Shown here in pieces: positions 27,423 to 36,792 of a stretch of 64,000 nucleotides of DNA. How positions within the stretch are numbered: position 1 is the first letter of the stretch; the number at the start of each line of letters is the position of its first letter. This stretch comes from Aquirufa lenticrescens. GTDB taxonomy: Bacteria; Bacteroidota; Bacteroidia; Cytophagales; Spirosomataceae. A program made the translations under genes and the position numbers. The notes below the pieces were generated by a model that worked only from the letters and a program-made list of their open reading frames with translations, searched no databases and was not told the origin of the DNA. The stretch is taken from NCBI RefSeq assembly GCF_019916085.1, contig NZ_CP049834.1, positions 341,501 to 405,500 on the forward strand. Direction: 5' to 3'.

Positions 27423-28090
27423 AATCCAATCGACATACTAGCACCATAATACGCTGGTGCCACTTGAGGAGTCAAAGTAAAACGATTCAGTTTTTGCCAC
27501 TGATGACGAACTTTCGGGTATAAAATATAGGCCAATTCTGCCGAAGCGATTCCAATCGCAGACCCCATCAATACATCCGTAACCCAATGTTTATTATTTG
27601 CGATGCGTAATGCTCCAGTAGCCGTAGCTAAGGTATAGCCCGCTATGACAAATTCAGGATGGGAATCACGGTACTCATGCGCTAAAATAGTTGCCCCAAA
27701 AAACGCAGTCGCCGTATGTCCGGATGGATAGGTATTTTCGGTGCCATCTGGTCGCGCTTCCGTGATGGCAGCCTTTAGTCCTTGCGTTGCTGCCACATAG
27801 ATTCCGGTACCTACGATAAATACTCCTGCTTGATCAAAAGCCTCTTCCTTACTCTTAAATTCAGCTATATTTAAGCCCACATACATCGCTGCAGGCCCAT
27901 ATTGAATATAGTCATCTAACGGAGTGACATGACCCTGACCGACGATTTTCGTTTGAATTTGCTTCGCAAAAGGATTATAAGTTAATCCACTAGCTATCCC
28001 TAGCGCTAAGGGCGTTTTCCACTTTTTAAAAGAGGGTTTCTCTGCTTGCACAGAAAAGGTAATCAAGCAAATTAGGGCGATGATTCTCAT
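27419..28090 (-). CDS. PAP2-superfamily phosphatase
   Basis: A 223-residue exported or membrane phosphatase with a signal sequence (MRIIALICLITFSVQAEK) and the three PAP2 motifs: KAAITEARPDG, PSGHT and RIANNKHWVTDV. It likely removes phosphate from a lipid phosphate such as undecaprenyl pyrophosphate or phosphatidic acid in the periplasm. The substrate is not readable. Its start overlaps the stop of the upstream TlpA-like gene by one base, so they form an operon. Confidence 0.87.
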   Translation of the reverse strand: MRIIALICLITFSVQAEKPSFKKWKTPLALGIASGLTYNPFAKQIQTKIVGQGHVTPLDDYIQYGPAAMYVGLNIAEFKSKEEAFDQAGVFIVGTGIYVAATQGLKAAITEARPDGTENTYPSGHTATAFFGATILAHEYRDSHPEFVIAGYTLATATGALRIANNKHWVTDVLMGSAIGIASAELAYILYPKVRHQWQKLNRFTLTPQVAPAYYGASMSIGF

Positions 28091-29307
28091 TATTTTTCAG
28101 CTAAAAGGCTTTGGATCGTATGTTCAAAATCGGAGATCCAATCGGCATAATATTTTCCTGTTCCGGGACCCGAGAATCCGGTGTGAATTTCTCTCACGAT
28201 GCCTTTTTTGTCAATGATGAAGGTAGTAGGATAGCCGTTCATTTTACTCAGCATAGGTAAAACTTTCTCGATTGTTTTATCCTCTGCCGTTCCCGCAAAA
28301 AGAAGTGGGTAGGTGATGCCGATTTTCTTTTGGAAATTATTGATTTTAGGCCCTGCAACCGCGATGTCAGCTGAATTCTCAAAAGCAATGCCTATAACTT
28401 CCACGCCTTTGTCTTTGTATTTTGTATAGAAGGGGGCTAAATAACGAGATTCATCCAGGCAGTTCGGACACCAGGAGCCCATTAATTCGATTACTACCAC
28501 CTTGTTTTTAAAACGCTCATCTTGTAAGCTAATTTGTTCGCCTGAGGTAGTGGGTAATTTAAAATCGATACGGTCGAACCCCGGTTTCAAAAAGCTTAGT
28601 TTCTTTAGATCTGGCAAGGCAGCCGCGGGGTCTAATTTCCCATCAACCGTCCTAACTCCACTCAATCCAGAAGTAAATCGTCCCGTAAATTGTGAGCCAT
28701 TTACTTTTGCTCGCAACATGTTAACCCCACTTCCATCGAAATAGCTTAGAAATAAACTATCCCCGCTCACATTTCCTTGTAAAAAACGGTAGTCGCCAGA
28801 TGTCCGAAGGAAGGTGCCGGTCACTTTGTTGCCTTTTTGTTCAAAAACGCCTACACCTGGGCTGTGGTTTGTCGCATCACTATAAAAATCTGACATCCAC
28901 TTTCCACTGACATTCACGGTAGCTGGTAGTAGGTTCAAAAAGCGGTCTTCAGAACTCGCTAGAGCTGAAACGGGTAGTCGATACGCCGTTTTTCCATTTC
29001 TTTTTTTAACGAAGTAGCCCTTCATTTCGGTCGTTTTTGTCACTTGGAAAACGAGCTCAGCTTCGTATAGGTCAAAAGGGACGACTAATGAATCCGCTCT
29101 AAAATAGGATTCCCCTAACGTAGATTTCTCTGCGCCATTAATGAGTTTAATATCTAAATTCCCTGCTTTTGAACCAGGATTTATTTCAAATTGAATGGGT
29201 AATTCGCCCCCATGAGTGCTGAGAGATGCTCGCCAAATTCCAGCAACAGGCACTTGTGCAAGACTCAATAATGGGGCAAATAACAAGGCAAATAAGGTCT
29301 TTTTCAT
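28090..29307 (-). CDS. TlpA/ResA-type thioredoxin protein with N-terminal beta domain
   Basis: A 405-residue exported protein. Residues 1-18 are a signal peptide ending SLAQ. Residues about 20-230 are beta-rich and of unknown function. Residues about 245-400 are a thioredoxin fold with the redox pair WCPNC (Cys280, Cys283) in VVIELMGSWCPNCLDE, of the TlpA type that reduces periplasmic disulfides. The start is the ATG at 29305-29307; an upstream in-frame start would lie in the promoter. It is cotranscribed with the PAP2 gene. Confidence 0.85.
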   Translation of the reverse strand: MKKTLFALLFAPLLSLAQVPVAGIWRASLSTHGGELPIQFEINPGSKAGNLDIKLINGAEKSTLGESYFRADSLVVPFDLYEAELVFQVTKTTEMKGYFVKKRNGKTAYRLPVSALASSEDRFLNLLPATVNVSGKWMSDFYSDATNHSPGVGVFEQKGNKVTGTFLRTSGDYRFLQGNVSGDSLFLSYFDGSGVNMLRAKVNGSQFTGRFTSGLSGVRTVDGKLDPAAALPDLKKLSFLKPGFDRIDFKLPTTSGEQISLQDERFKNKVVVIELMGSWCPNCLDESRYLAPFYTKYKDKGVEVIGIAFENSADIAVAGPKINNFQKKIGITYPLLFAGTAEDKTIEKVLPMLSKMNGYPTTFIIDKKGIVREIHTGFSGPGTGKYYADWISDFEHTIQSLLAEK

Positions 29308-29331
29308 GAGGAAATTCGCTAGGCGTTTGAA

Positions 29332-29362
29332 CAAAGATACGGGTTCGAAACTTGTCACAAAA
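29332..29362 (-). promoter_or_regulatory. Promoter of the TlpA-like/PAP2 operon
   Basis: On the minus strand TATCTTTG (29332-29339) lies 18 bases after TTTTG, whose G is at 29358. The spacing and both elements fit the Bacteroidota consensus. The -33 element overlaps one arm of a perfect dyad (29352-29375). Confidence 0.6.
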
Positions 29363-29375
29363 AAAAGCGTGACAA
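29352..29375. promoter_or_regulatory. Candidate operator between two divergent promoters
   Basis: TTGTCAC (29352-29358) and GTGACAA (29369-29375) are perfect 7-base inverted arms separated by 10 bases. The dyad overlaps the -33 element of the leftward promoter and ends 9 bases before a TTTG that may be the -33 element of the rightward rsmH promoter. It is long enough for a dimeric regulator. No T-run makes a terminator likely. Confidence 0.5.
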
Positions 29376-29383
29376 TTTCCTAA

Positions 29384-29419
29384 TTTGGTGGCGTAGGCGA
29401 GGGATAATTTGTATTTTTG
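29384..29419 (+). promoter_or_regulatory. Promoter of the rsmH-mraY wall and division cluster
   Basis: TATTTTTG (29412-29419) is a perfect TAnnTTTG. TTTG at 29384-29387 is 24 bases upstream, a little long for the -33 element. Transcription would begin near 29425, about ten bases before the ATG at 29435. Confidence 0.5.
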
Positions 29420-29434
29420 TTTTCATCCAAAATT

Positions 29435-30349
29435 ATGCCAGAAAACACCTACCATACCTCCGTCATGTTGCACGAATGCATCGATGGTTTACGCATTGAT
29501 CCTGCGGGAACGTATGTGGATGTGACCTTTGGGGGAGGCGGACATTCGAAGGCGATTTTAGACAAGCTAGGTCCAGAAGGAAGATTATTCTCCTTTGATC
29601 AGGATCCAGATGCTTGGGAGCAGGCAGAGAAGATCGATGATGAGCGTTTAACGCTAATTACAGCTAATTTTCGCTACTTAGAGAAGTATTTGCGCTTGCA
29701 TCGCGTGAAGCAGGTGGATGGGATTTTGGCGGATTTTGGGGTCTCTTCTTTTCAATTAGATGCGCCGGAACGTGGTTTCTCTATTCGATTTGATGGTCCA
29801 TTAGACATGCGAATGGGTCCATCTGCTTCGATGACAGCGGCGGAATTATTAAATAGTTATTCGGCTGAAGAATTGCAGCGCATTTTAGGGATGTATGGGG
29901 AGGTTAAGAATGCCCGGACTTTGGCCCAGGCAATCATTCAGGTCCGTACCCGAAAAGCCTTAGAAACTACGCAAGAATTTAAAGAAATTTTGAAAAAATT
30001 AGCTCCTAAACACCGGGAGTTTAAATACTTCGCACAAGTCTTTCAAGCGATTCGAATTGAGGTGAATCAAGAGTTAGCTGTTATAGAGGAATTTTTAGCA
30101 CAAGCCCCGTCGATTTTGAAGCCAGAAGGAAGGCTAGTGATTATGTCCTTTCATTCGTTAGAAGATCGCCTAGTAAAGAATTTTATTAAGGCAGGAAATG
30201 TGCAGGGGAAAGAGGATAAAGATTTGTTTGGGGTAGTGCATCGCCCGCTCGAGTCTGTGATTCGTAAGCCGATTACGGCCTCAGAAGAAGAATTGAAATT
30301 GAACCCGCGCTCCCGTAGTGCGAAATTAAGAATAGCGTCTAAATTATAA
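29435..30349 (+). CDS. rsmH: 16S rRNA (cytosine1402-N4)-methyltransferase RsmH
   Basis: Methylates C1402 of 16S rRNA with SAM. The 304 residues open MPENTYHTSVMLHECIDGL and carry the SAM site DVTFGGGGHSKAIL, DFGVSSFQLDAPERGFSIR and the C-terminal SFHSLEDRLVK. The ATG at 29435 is preferred to the TTG at 29417, which lies inside the -7 element. It is the first gene of the shortened dcw cluster. The mraZ gene normally found upstream is absent here. Confidence 0.95.
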   Translation: MPENTYHTSVMLHECIDGLRIDPAGTYVDVTFGGGGHSKAILDKLGPEGRLFSFDQDPDAWEQAEKIDDERLTLITANFRYLEKYLRLHRVKQVDGILADFGVSSFQLDAPERGFSIRFDGPLDMRMGPSASMTAAELLNSYSAEELQRILGMYGEVKNARTLAQAIIQVRTRKALETTQEFKEILKKLAPKHREFKYFAQVFQAIRIEVNQELAVIEEFLAQAPSILKPEGRLVIMSFHSLEDRLVKNFIKAGNVQGKEDKDLFGVVHRPLESVIRKPITASEEELKLNPRSRSAKLRIASKL

Positions 30350-30350
30350 T

Positions 30351-30734
30351 ATGGCAACACCCATCGAACCGACAGAAGCAGGTCCTAAGCGAATCTCTTC
30401 GCCCAAGAAGGAAGGGATTTTCGATTCCATTTTCAATATCGATTATTTCACGGGAGGCGAATTGCCGGTGATGTGGGTAAAGCGCATCGCCTTTGTGGCT
30501 TTTTTGACCCTTATCAATATTTATTATTCGATGCTGGCTGACGGTAAGTTGCACCAAATTCAGAAAGAAAAAAGTGCTTTAGAGGAAGATCGCGCTGATT
30601 ATACGACACAAAAAGCGGAATATATGAAGGTGAGCAAGCAAACGAATTTGGAAGAGACATTAAAGCGTTATCAAATCGGGGTGAGTACGCTTCCACCCAC
30701 TAAAATCATCATTCAAGTCAATAAAGAGCAATAA
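30351..30734 (+). CDS. ftsL: FtsL-like division protein
   Basis: A 127-residue protein: an N-terminal cytoplasmic part, one transmembrane helix (about 45-62) and a periplasmic coiled coil (about 66-105). This is the FtsL layout, and its place between rsmH and the septal penicillin-binding protein is the standard ftsL position. Sequence similarity alone is weak, as is usual for FtsL. It would bring FtsI to the division site together with FtsB and FtsQ. Confidence 0.75.
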   Translation: MATPIEPTEAGPKRISSPKKEGIFDSIFNIDYFTGGELPVMWVKRIAFVAFLTLINIYYSMLADGKLHQIQKEKSALEEDRADYTTQKAEYMKVSKQTNLEETLKRYQIGVSTLPPTKIIIQVNKEQ

Positions 30735-32884
30735 TGGCGAAGGAGAAAAGACCTAATATTCGGGGCTTAATTACGAGACGTTTTTACACGTTTTTTATCA
30801 TCATTTTGGCTGTATTCTTGTACCTACTGTTCAGTTTGTATAAAGTAGTGGTGCTGAAAGGGCCTAAGTTTCGTTCAGAAGCGATGGCGACTTATGTGAA
30901 AAAACGGAAGATCGAAGCTACGCGTGGTAATATCTATTCGGATGATGGAAGTTTGCTTTCTACCACTTTACCTAAATACCGCTTAGGGATGGATCCCTCT
31001 GTTTTAACGGGGAATGCGAAGGCAGATGAATTCTATAAACAACATATTGATGGCTTAGCGGCGGCGTTATCTAACTTCTTTAAGGATCGCACGGCGGAAG
31101 AATACAAGGAGAAGATTGCGGCAGCCAGACGCAGTGGTCGGACCTATTTGCTATTGAATAATCGCTTGTTAGACTTCCAAGAAAAGAAAAAAGTATTGAG
31201 TTTCCCTTTGTTTAAGGATGCTAAAACGTCGAATCAATCGGGAGTCGTTTTTGATAAGATTAATGTGCGTTATGCACCTTTTGGCCAAATGGCTTATCGT
31301 ACTGTGGGGTATTTGAAGGATCTACGAGATAAGGGACGTGTGGGTATTGAGAATAGTTTTGATAAAGAGTTGCGCGGAGAGTTTGGAGAGGGGATGTATG
31401 AGAAAATGGATAATAATACCTGGCGTCCGGAGCCGGGCGATGAGCCTAAGTTACCGGTAGCAGGGGTGGATTTGCACTCGACTTTGGACATTAATATTCA
31501 AGAGATTGTGGAATCTGCTCTACTAAATGGGATGAAAATCTTTAAAGGTAATTATGCGGTGGCGATTGTAATGGAGACCAAAACGGGTAAAATTAAAGCC
31601 TTGTCGAACATTGCGGCTAATCCACTTTCGCCCACAGGCTATTCAGAAACCTATAATTACGCTTTACTAGAGGCGCGTGATCCAGGTTCCGTTTTTAAAT
31701 TGCCTTCGATTATGGCGGTGTTGGAAGAGAAAAACTATCCATTGACGAAGATGGTCAATACCGGTGACGGTAAGTTTCGTCTTTACAATGGCGTGATGTC
31801 AGATTCTCATCCACTAGGGACCATATCTTTAGAGCAAGTGATTGAAAGCTCTTCCAATGTGGGAACGATGAAATTAGTTCAGGAGGCTTTTGGGACAACG
31901 AATAACGAGAAGTTTTACAATTATTTGAAGAAATACCATTTAATTGAATCGCTCGATTTTCAATTAAAACCGAGTAGAAAACCGGTCTTCCCGGTGCCTT
32001 CTAAATGGGATGGATTACAATTATTATGGTCGTCTGTAGGATATTCGACGCAGTATACGCCTTTGCAAATTTTGGCTTTCTACAACGCTATCGCGAATAA
32101 TGGTTACTGGATACAGCCCATTATTGTAAGTAAGGCAACGCGTGGGGATGAAGTGGTGACGGATTATATGGCTTCACAGGTGCGTGATTCGAAGCCATTG
32201 TGCTCACCAGAGACTTTACAGAAACTGAAAATTATGTTAGAGGGGGTAGTGACCAAAGGAACCGCGAATAACATCAAAGGTTCTGTCTATGGTATTGCCG
32301 GCAAAACGGGTACAGCCCAACGTACCGTAACGGGGGCTAAAGGCTACCGTAAGGGAAATTATTACACGACTTTTGCGGGTTATTTCCCTGTCAAAAATCC
32401 AAAATACACCATGATTATTGCGGTTGATGAACCGAAAGGTAGCGCTGAAGGCACCTATGCCCGTCAGGTTACCGCTCCGGTGTTTAAAGAAATTTCGGAT
32501 CGCATCTATTTGCGCGATATGAAATTACAGCAAACGCTGCGTGGTTATTTACCTGATTCATTGAATAAAAACAAGTTAGCACATACTATTCACCCAGCAG
32601 ATCAAAATATTTTATTCTCTCATTTAGGATTGCCTAAAGTGGAAGAAAACGGGCAGTGGTTGAATTTTAATTTAGAGAAGAAGACGGTTAGAAATCAGGC
32701 CATTACAATGGCTCCTAAAACAGTTCCTAATGTAGTAGGCATGAATTTGCGTGATGCCTTATTTGCATTAGAAAATAAAGGATTAAAAGTGCGGGCGAAT
32801 GGTTTTGGGACGGTGACGAACCAATCGATTCCGGCTGGATCAGCTGCTGCAAAAAATAGTTTAGTCTTCATTCAATTGCATTAA
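30734..32884 (+). CDS. ftsI: Septal peptidoglycan transpeptidase (FtsI/PBP3) with PASTA domain
   Basis: Cross-links septal peptidoglycan. The 716 residues have one N-terminal membrane helix (about 18-38), a dimerisation domain with TRGNIYSDDGSLL, and a transpeptidase domain with all three motifs: Ser319-V-F-Lys322, Ser373-Ser374-Asn375 and Lys524-Thr-Gly in GKTGTAQ. Residues about 655-716 form one PASTA repeat (VPNVVGMNLRDALFALENKG), common in Bacteroidota FtsI. The start overlaps the ftsL stop by one base. Confidence 0.94.
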   Translation: MAKEKRPNIRGLITRRFYTFFIIILAVFLYLLFSLYKVVVLKGPKFRSEAMATYVKKRKIEATRGNIYSDDGSLLSTTLPKYRLGMDPSVLTGNAKADEFYKQHIDGLAAALSNFFKDRTAEEYKEKIAAARRSGRTYLLLNNRLLDFQEKKKVLSFPLFKDAKTSNQSGVVFDKINVRYAPFGQMAYRTVGYLKDLRDKGRVGIENSFDKELRGEFGEGMYEKMDNNTWRPEPGDEPKLPVAGVDLHSTLDINIQEIVESALLNGMKIFKGNYAVAIVMETKTGKIKALSNIAANPLSPTGYSETYNYALLEARDPGSVFKLPSIMAVLEEKNYPLTKMVNTGDGKFRLYNGVMSDSHPLGTISLEQVIESSSNVGTMKLVQEAFGTTNNEKFYNYLKKYHLIESLDFQLKPSRKPVFPVPSKWDGLQLLWSSVGYSTQYTPLQILAFYNAIANNGYWIQPIIVSKATRGDEVVTDYMASQVRDSKPLCSPETLQKLKIMLEGVVTKGTANNIKGSVYGIAGKTGTAQRTVTGAKGYRKGNYYTTFAGYFPVKNPKYTMIIAVDEPKGSAEGTYARQVTAPVFKEISDRIYLRDMKLQQTLRGYLPDSLNKNKLAHTIHPADQNILFSHLGLPKVEENGQWLNFNLEKKTVRNQAITMAPKTVPNVVGMNLRDALFALENKGLKVRANGFGTVTNQSIPAGSAAAKNSLVFIQLH

Positions 32885-32885
32885 G

Positions 32886-34304
32886 ATGGCACAAATTACC
32901 TTATTTCCAGAAACGGATATTCAGCATTTGTGCTTTGACTCTCGTAAGGCAGACGCAGGTTCGGTCTTTTTTGCCATACCTGGAACGCAGGTAGATGGGC
33001 ATTCGTTTTTGTCGCAAGTATATGCCCAAGGTTGTAAGCACTGGGTGGTAGAAAAGGTTCCGACTGAACTTCCAGCCGATGTGACTTGTGTCCAGGTGCC
33101 AGATTCGAATCAAGCTTTAGCGGAGGCTGCGGCAGAATTTTATGGCCATCCTTCCAAGAAACTGAAATTAGTGGGGATAACAGGTACTAATGGGAAAACA
33201 ACCACGGTAACCCTGCTATTTGAATTGTTCAAGCGCCTGGGTCATCGCTGCGGATTGATTTCGACGGTAGTGAATAAGATTGAAGATAAAATTATTCCTT
33301 CGACCCATACCACCCCTGACGCGTTGAGCTTGAATGCCTTGTTAGCCGATATGGTTGCGGCGGGTTGCAGTCACGCTTTTATGGAGGTGAGTTCCCATGC
33401 GGTGGTACAAAAGCGCATTCACGCGGTCCAATTTTCCGGTGCTATTTTCTCAAATATAACCCGTGATCACTTGGACTTTCATGAGACATTTGATGAATAC
33501 ATTAAGGCCAAAAAAGGTTTCTTCGACGCCCTTCCCTCATCTGCTTTCGCGTTAACAAACGTGGATGACAAACGCGGAATGGTGATGTTGCAGAACACGG
33601 CGGCAAAGAAATACGGCTTCGGCTTATTGAATGCGGCAGACTTTAAGGCGAAGATTATTAGCAACGGCGTAGGCGGTTTGCAATTAGAGATTGATCACCA
33701 GCAAGTACATGCGCAATTGATTGGTACTTTCAATGCCTACAATTTGTTGGGAATATACGCAGCGGCGCTTTTATTAGGCGAGGAATCACATGAAGTATTA
33801 GTGCAGATTTCGGCCCTCAAAACGGCTCCGGGTCGATTCGAGCAATTAGCTGGATCCAATAACAAGATGGGAATCGTGGATTATGCGCACACGCCGGATG
33901 CTTTGGAAAATGTGCTAAAGACGATTCAAACGATTCGAGATAAATCACAACGCATTATTACAGTAGTGGGCTGTGGTGGAAATCGAGATACAGGGAAACG
34001 CCCGATAATGGCTGAATTAGCGGCTAAATACAGTGATTCCGTGGTATTGACTTCGGATAATCCACGCAAGGAAGATCCGGAATTGATTTTGGATCAAATG
34101 GAAGCTGGAGTCCCGGCTGAATTAAAATCCAAAGTACATCGCGTTTCGGATCGCAAAGAAGGCATTTTTTATGCGGTAAGGGAATTAGCTGCTGCGGGAG
34201 ACATTATTTTAGTGGCAGGAAAAGGCCATGAAAATTACCAAGAAATACAAGGCGTTAAACACGACTTTGACGATAAATTAGTGCTAGGGGAGGCATTTAG
34301 CTAA
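32886..34304 (+). CDS. murE: UDP-MurNAc-L-Ala-D-Glu:meso-diaminopimelate ligase
   Basis: Adds meso-DAP to the peptidoglycan precursor in the cytoplasm. The 472 residues contain the ATP loop GITGTNGKTT (97-106), the ligase centre and the substrate motif DNPR (391-394), which marks meso-DAP specificity, so the wall should be of the DAP type. The N-terminus is short: DSRK appears at residue 18. The first codons share an almost identical 18-base segment with aroA. murF, the next step, is not adjacent. Confidence 0.95.
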   Translation: MAQITLFPETDIQHLCFDSRKADAGSVFFAIPGTQVDGHSFLSQVYAQGCKHWVVEKVPTELPADVTCVQVPDSNQALAEAAAEFYGHPSKKLKLVGITGTNGKTTTVTLLFELFKRLGHRCGLISTVVNKIEDKIIPSTHTTPDALSLNALLADMVAAGCSHAFMEVSSHAVVQKRIHAVQFSGAIFSNITRDHLDFHETFDEYIKAKKGFFDALPSSAFALTNVDDKRGMVMLQNTAAKKYGFGLLNAADFKAKIISNGVGGLQLEIDHQQVHAQLIGTFNAYNLLGIYAAALLLGEESHEVLVQISALKTAPGRFEQLAGSNNKMGIVDYAHTPDALENVLKTIQTIRDKSQRIITVVGCGGNRDTGKRPIMAELAAKYSDSVVLTSDNPRKEDPELILDQMEAGVPAELKSKVHRVSDRKEGIFYAVRELAAAGDIILVAGKGHENYQEIQGVKHDFDDKLVLGEAFS

Positions 34305-34355
34305 GTTTGAATTCCCCTCGATTTTTTGCAATTTTATAAATTAAATCCCATTTAG

Positions 34356-35540
34356 ATGCTTTATTACCTCTTCGAATACTTAGACAAGACCTTGAATATT
34401 CCGGGAGCCGGCGTGTTTCAATACATTACGTTCCGTGCATTTGCGGCAATCATTACGTCTTTAGGTATTGCAGCGATTTGGGGTAAGTCGGTGATCTACC
34501 GTTTGCAAAGACTGCAAATTGGAGAGGAAATTCGAGATTTAGGTTTAGAAGGCCAAATGGCGAAAAAAGGCACTCCTACCATGGGAGGCTTTATTATTTT
34601 GTTGTCATTATTGATCCCTACCCTACTTTTTTCGAAGGTGACGAACGTGTACATTGTTCTATTAGTCACTTCGGCTATTTGGTTAGGCGCGGTGGGTTTT
34701 GCAGATGATTACATCAAAGTATTCAAGAAAAACAAAGAAGGTTTATCGGGTAAATTTAAGGTGGTTGGCCAAATCGGCCTTGGAATCATCGTGGGTCTGA
34801 CGATGTATTTTAACCAGCATATAAAAGTGCGTGAATTTGCGGCGGACGGAACCTTTGTGGATCATAAATCGCTTTTGACGACGGTTCCTTTCATGAAGGA
34901 TAACCAGTTCGATTACAATATGCTATTGCCTAGCTTCATTCCAGACGAATATGTATGGGTCGTATACGTGTTAGTCGTGATTTTCATTATTACGGCGGTG
35001 TCTAACGGAGCCAATATCACAGATGGAATTGATGGCTTAGCGGCAGGAACGTCGGTGATTATCGGTATTGCTTTGGCCATCTTAGCTTATGTATCTGGTA
35101 ACAAGGTGATTTCCCAATATTTGAATGTAATGTTTATTCCAAATTCTGGAGAGCTCGCCGTCTTTTGTGCGGCCTTCGTAGGAGCTTGTATTGGTTTCCT
35201 TTGGTATAACGCGTATCCGGCTCAGGTATTTATGGGCGATACAGGTAGTTTAATGCTAGGTGGAGTTATCGCTACTTTAGCAATTGTGATCCGCAAGGAG
35301 ATGCTGATTCCCGTTTTATGTGGCATTTTCTTAATCGAGAATTTATCCGTCATCATTCAGGTGGCCTATTTTAAATATACGAAACGCAAGTATGGGGAGG
35401 GGCGCCGCGTCTTTTTGATGTCGCCTTTGCATCACCATTTTCAAAAGAAAAATTACCATGAATCGAAGATTGTTATTCGTTTCTTAATCGTGGGAATCAT
35501 CTTAGCCGTTTTATCATTAGTCACTTTAAAATTGCGTTAA
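34356..35540 (+). CDS. mraY: Phospho-MurNAc-pentapeptide transferase MraY
   Basis: Transfers phospho-MurNAc-pentapeptide to undecaprenyl phosphate, giving lipid I at the inner membrane. The 394 residues show about ten transmembrane helices and the family motifs [10 protein letters not shown]-like [45 protein letters not shown] and LHHHFQKK. It lies 51 bases after murE. In other bacteria murD or ftsW follows, but here aroA does. Confidence 0.96.
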   Translation: MLYYLFEYLDKTLNIPGAGVFQYITFRAFAAIITSLGIAAIWGKSVIYRLQRLQIGEEIRDLGLEGQMAKKGTPTMGGFIILLSLLIPTLLFSKVTNVYIVLLVTSAIWLGAVGFADDYIKVFKKNKEGLSGKFKVVGQIGLGIIVGLTMYFNQHIKVREFAADGTFVDHKSLLTTVPFMKDNQFDYNMLLPSFIPDEYVWVVYVLVVIFIITAVSNGANITDGIDGLAAGTSVIIGIALAILAYVSGNKVISQYLNVMFIPNSGELAVFCAAFVGACIGFLWYNAYPAQVFMGDTGSLMLGGVIATLAIVIRKEMLIPVLCGIFLIENLSVIIQVAYFKYTKRKYGEGRRVFLMSPLHHHFQKKNYHESKIVIRFLIVGIILAVLSLVTLKLR

Positions 35541-35553
35541 TCGCAAACCTGTT

Positions 35554-36792
35554 TTGAGTCAAATTACTTTATTTCCACGTTCGTCGTCTTTTTCAGAAAT
35601 TATCCCTTTGCCTGCTTCTAAATCAGAGAGCAATCGGGCTTTAGTGATCAATGCTTTAGCCAATGGAACGATTGATAATCTTTCCAATCTAGCGGAGGCG
35701 CGTGATACGCAAACCATGATTCGCTTGTTATCGGAGAATGGTCCGGAGGCTGATGTGTTAGACGCGGGAACAACGATGCGTTTTTTGACTGCTTATTATG
35801 CGGTAACAGGTGCGACAAAAAAAATGACGGGAACACCTCGCATGTGCGAGCGGCCGATTGGAATTTTAGTAGATGCATTACGCACCTTGGGGGCAGATAT
35901 CACCTATTTGAACCAAGAGGGTTATCCTCCAATGCAATTAAATGGTTTTTCATTCCAAGGGAATAAAGAAATTTCCATCCGTGGCGATGTAAGTTCGCAG
36001 TTTATTTCTGCGATTTTGATGGTCGCTCCTCTATTACCAGAAGGATTAAAATTGCAAATCACGGGTGCGTTAGGGTCTAAGCCATATATCGAGATGACCT
36101 TGGCGCAGATGAAGCATTTTGGGATTCAGGCGAATACGGATTGGTCCAAAGGAAGCATTGAGATCCCTGCCCAAAAATACACATTACAGCCTTTCGCTGT
36201 AGAGTCCGATTGGTCCGGAGCCAGCTATTGGTATTCCATGGTGGCTTTGTCCCCATTTGAAGATAGTTCATTGGAGCTGTTAGGCCTAAAAGAAGATTCT
36301 TTGCAAGGCGATTCGGCAATTAAGGCTATTATGGAGCCGTTAGGGGTGAAAAGTACCTATACGGGTCGTGGTTATTTATTGACCAAAATCCCAGCGCAAA
36401 CTTCCCTCGCCTGGGACTTCACTGATTGCCCAGATTTGGCACAAACCATTTGTGTTGTAGCTGCTGTTCAGCACATTCCATTGACTCTTACGGGGTTGGA
36501 ATCCTTAAAAGTGAAGGAAACAGATCGAGTGTTAGCTCTGCAGAATGAATTAAAGAAATTAGGGGCGAGTTTAGTGGAGAAAGAAGCGAATCACCTGTAC
36601 GAAGTGACGGGGAATTTTTCGGCTGTTGCTGCTATCGAGCCTATCGAAACCTATGACGATCACCGGATGGCGATGGCCTTTGCGCCAGTGGCCATGCAAA
36701 AAGAAATTACCTTATTAGATCCTTCGGTCGTGAATAAAAGCTACCCTAGTTTCTGGAAACACGTTTCAACCTTATTAACCTCTTCACTATGA
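35554..36792 (+). CDS. aroA: 3-phosphoshikimate 1-carboxyvinyltransferase (EPSP synthase)
   Basis: Sixth step of the shikimate pathway: phosphoenolpyruvate plus shikimate-3-phosphate. The 412 residues carry PLPASKSESNRALVINALA, the GTTMRFLT turn, SSQFISAILM and the C-terminal KVKETDRVLALQ and TYDDHRMAMAFA. The start is a TTG at 35554, the only start that gives the SQITLFPRSSSF opening. It is placed directly behind mraY and overlaps the amidohydrolase by four bases. Confidence 0.94.
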   Translation: MSQITLFPRSSSFSEIIPLPASKSESNRALVINALANGTIDNLSNLAEARDTQTMIRLLSENGPEADVLDAGTTMRFLTAYYAVTGATKKMTGTPRMCERPIGILVDALRTLGADITYLNQEGYPPMQLNGFSFQGNKEISIRGDVSSQFISAILMVAPLLPEGLKLQITGALGSKPYIEMTLAQMKHFGIQANTDWSKGSIEIPAQKYTLQPFAVESDWSGASYWYSMVALSPFEDSSLELLGLKEDSLQGDSAIKAIMEPLGVKSTYTGRGYLLTKIPAQTSLAWDFTDCPDLAQTICVVAAVQHIPLTLTGLESLKVKETDRVLALQNELKKLGASLVEKEANHLYEVTGNFSAVAAIEPIETYDDHRMAMAFAPVAMQKEITLLDPSVVNKSYPSFWKHVSTLLTSSL

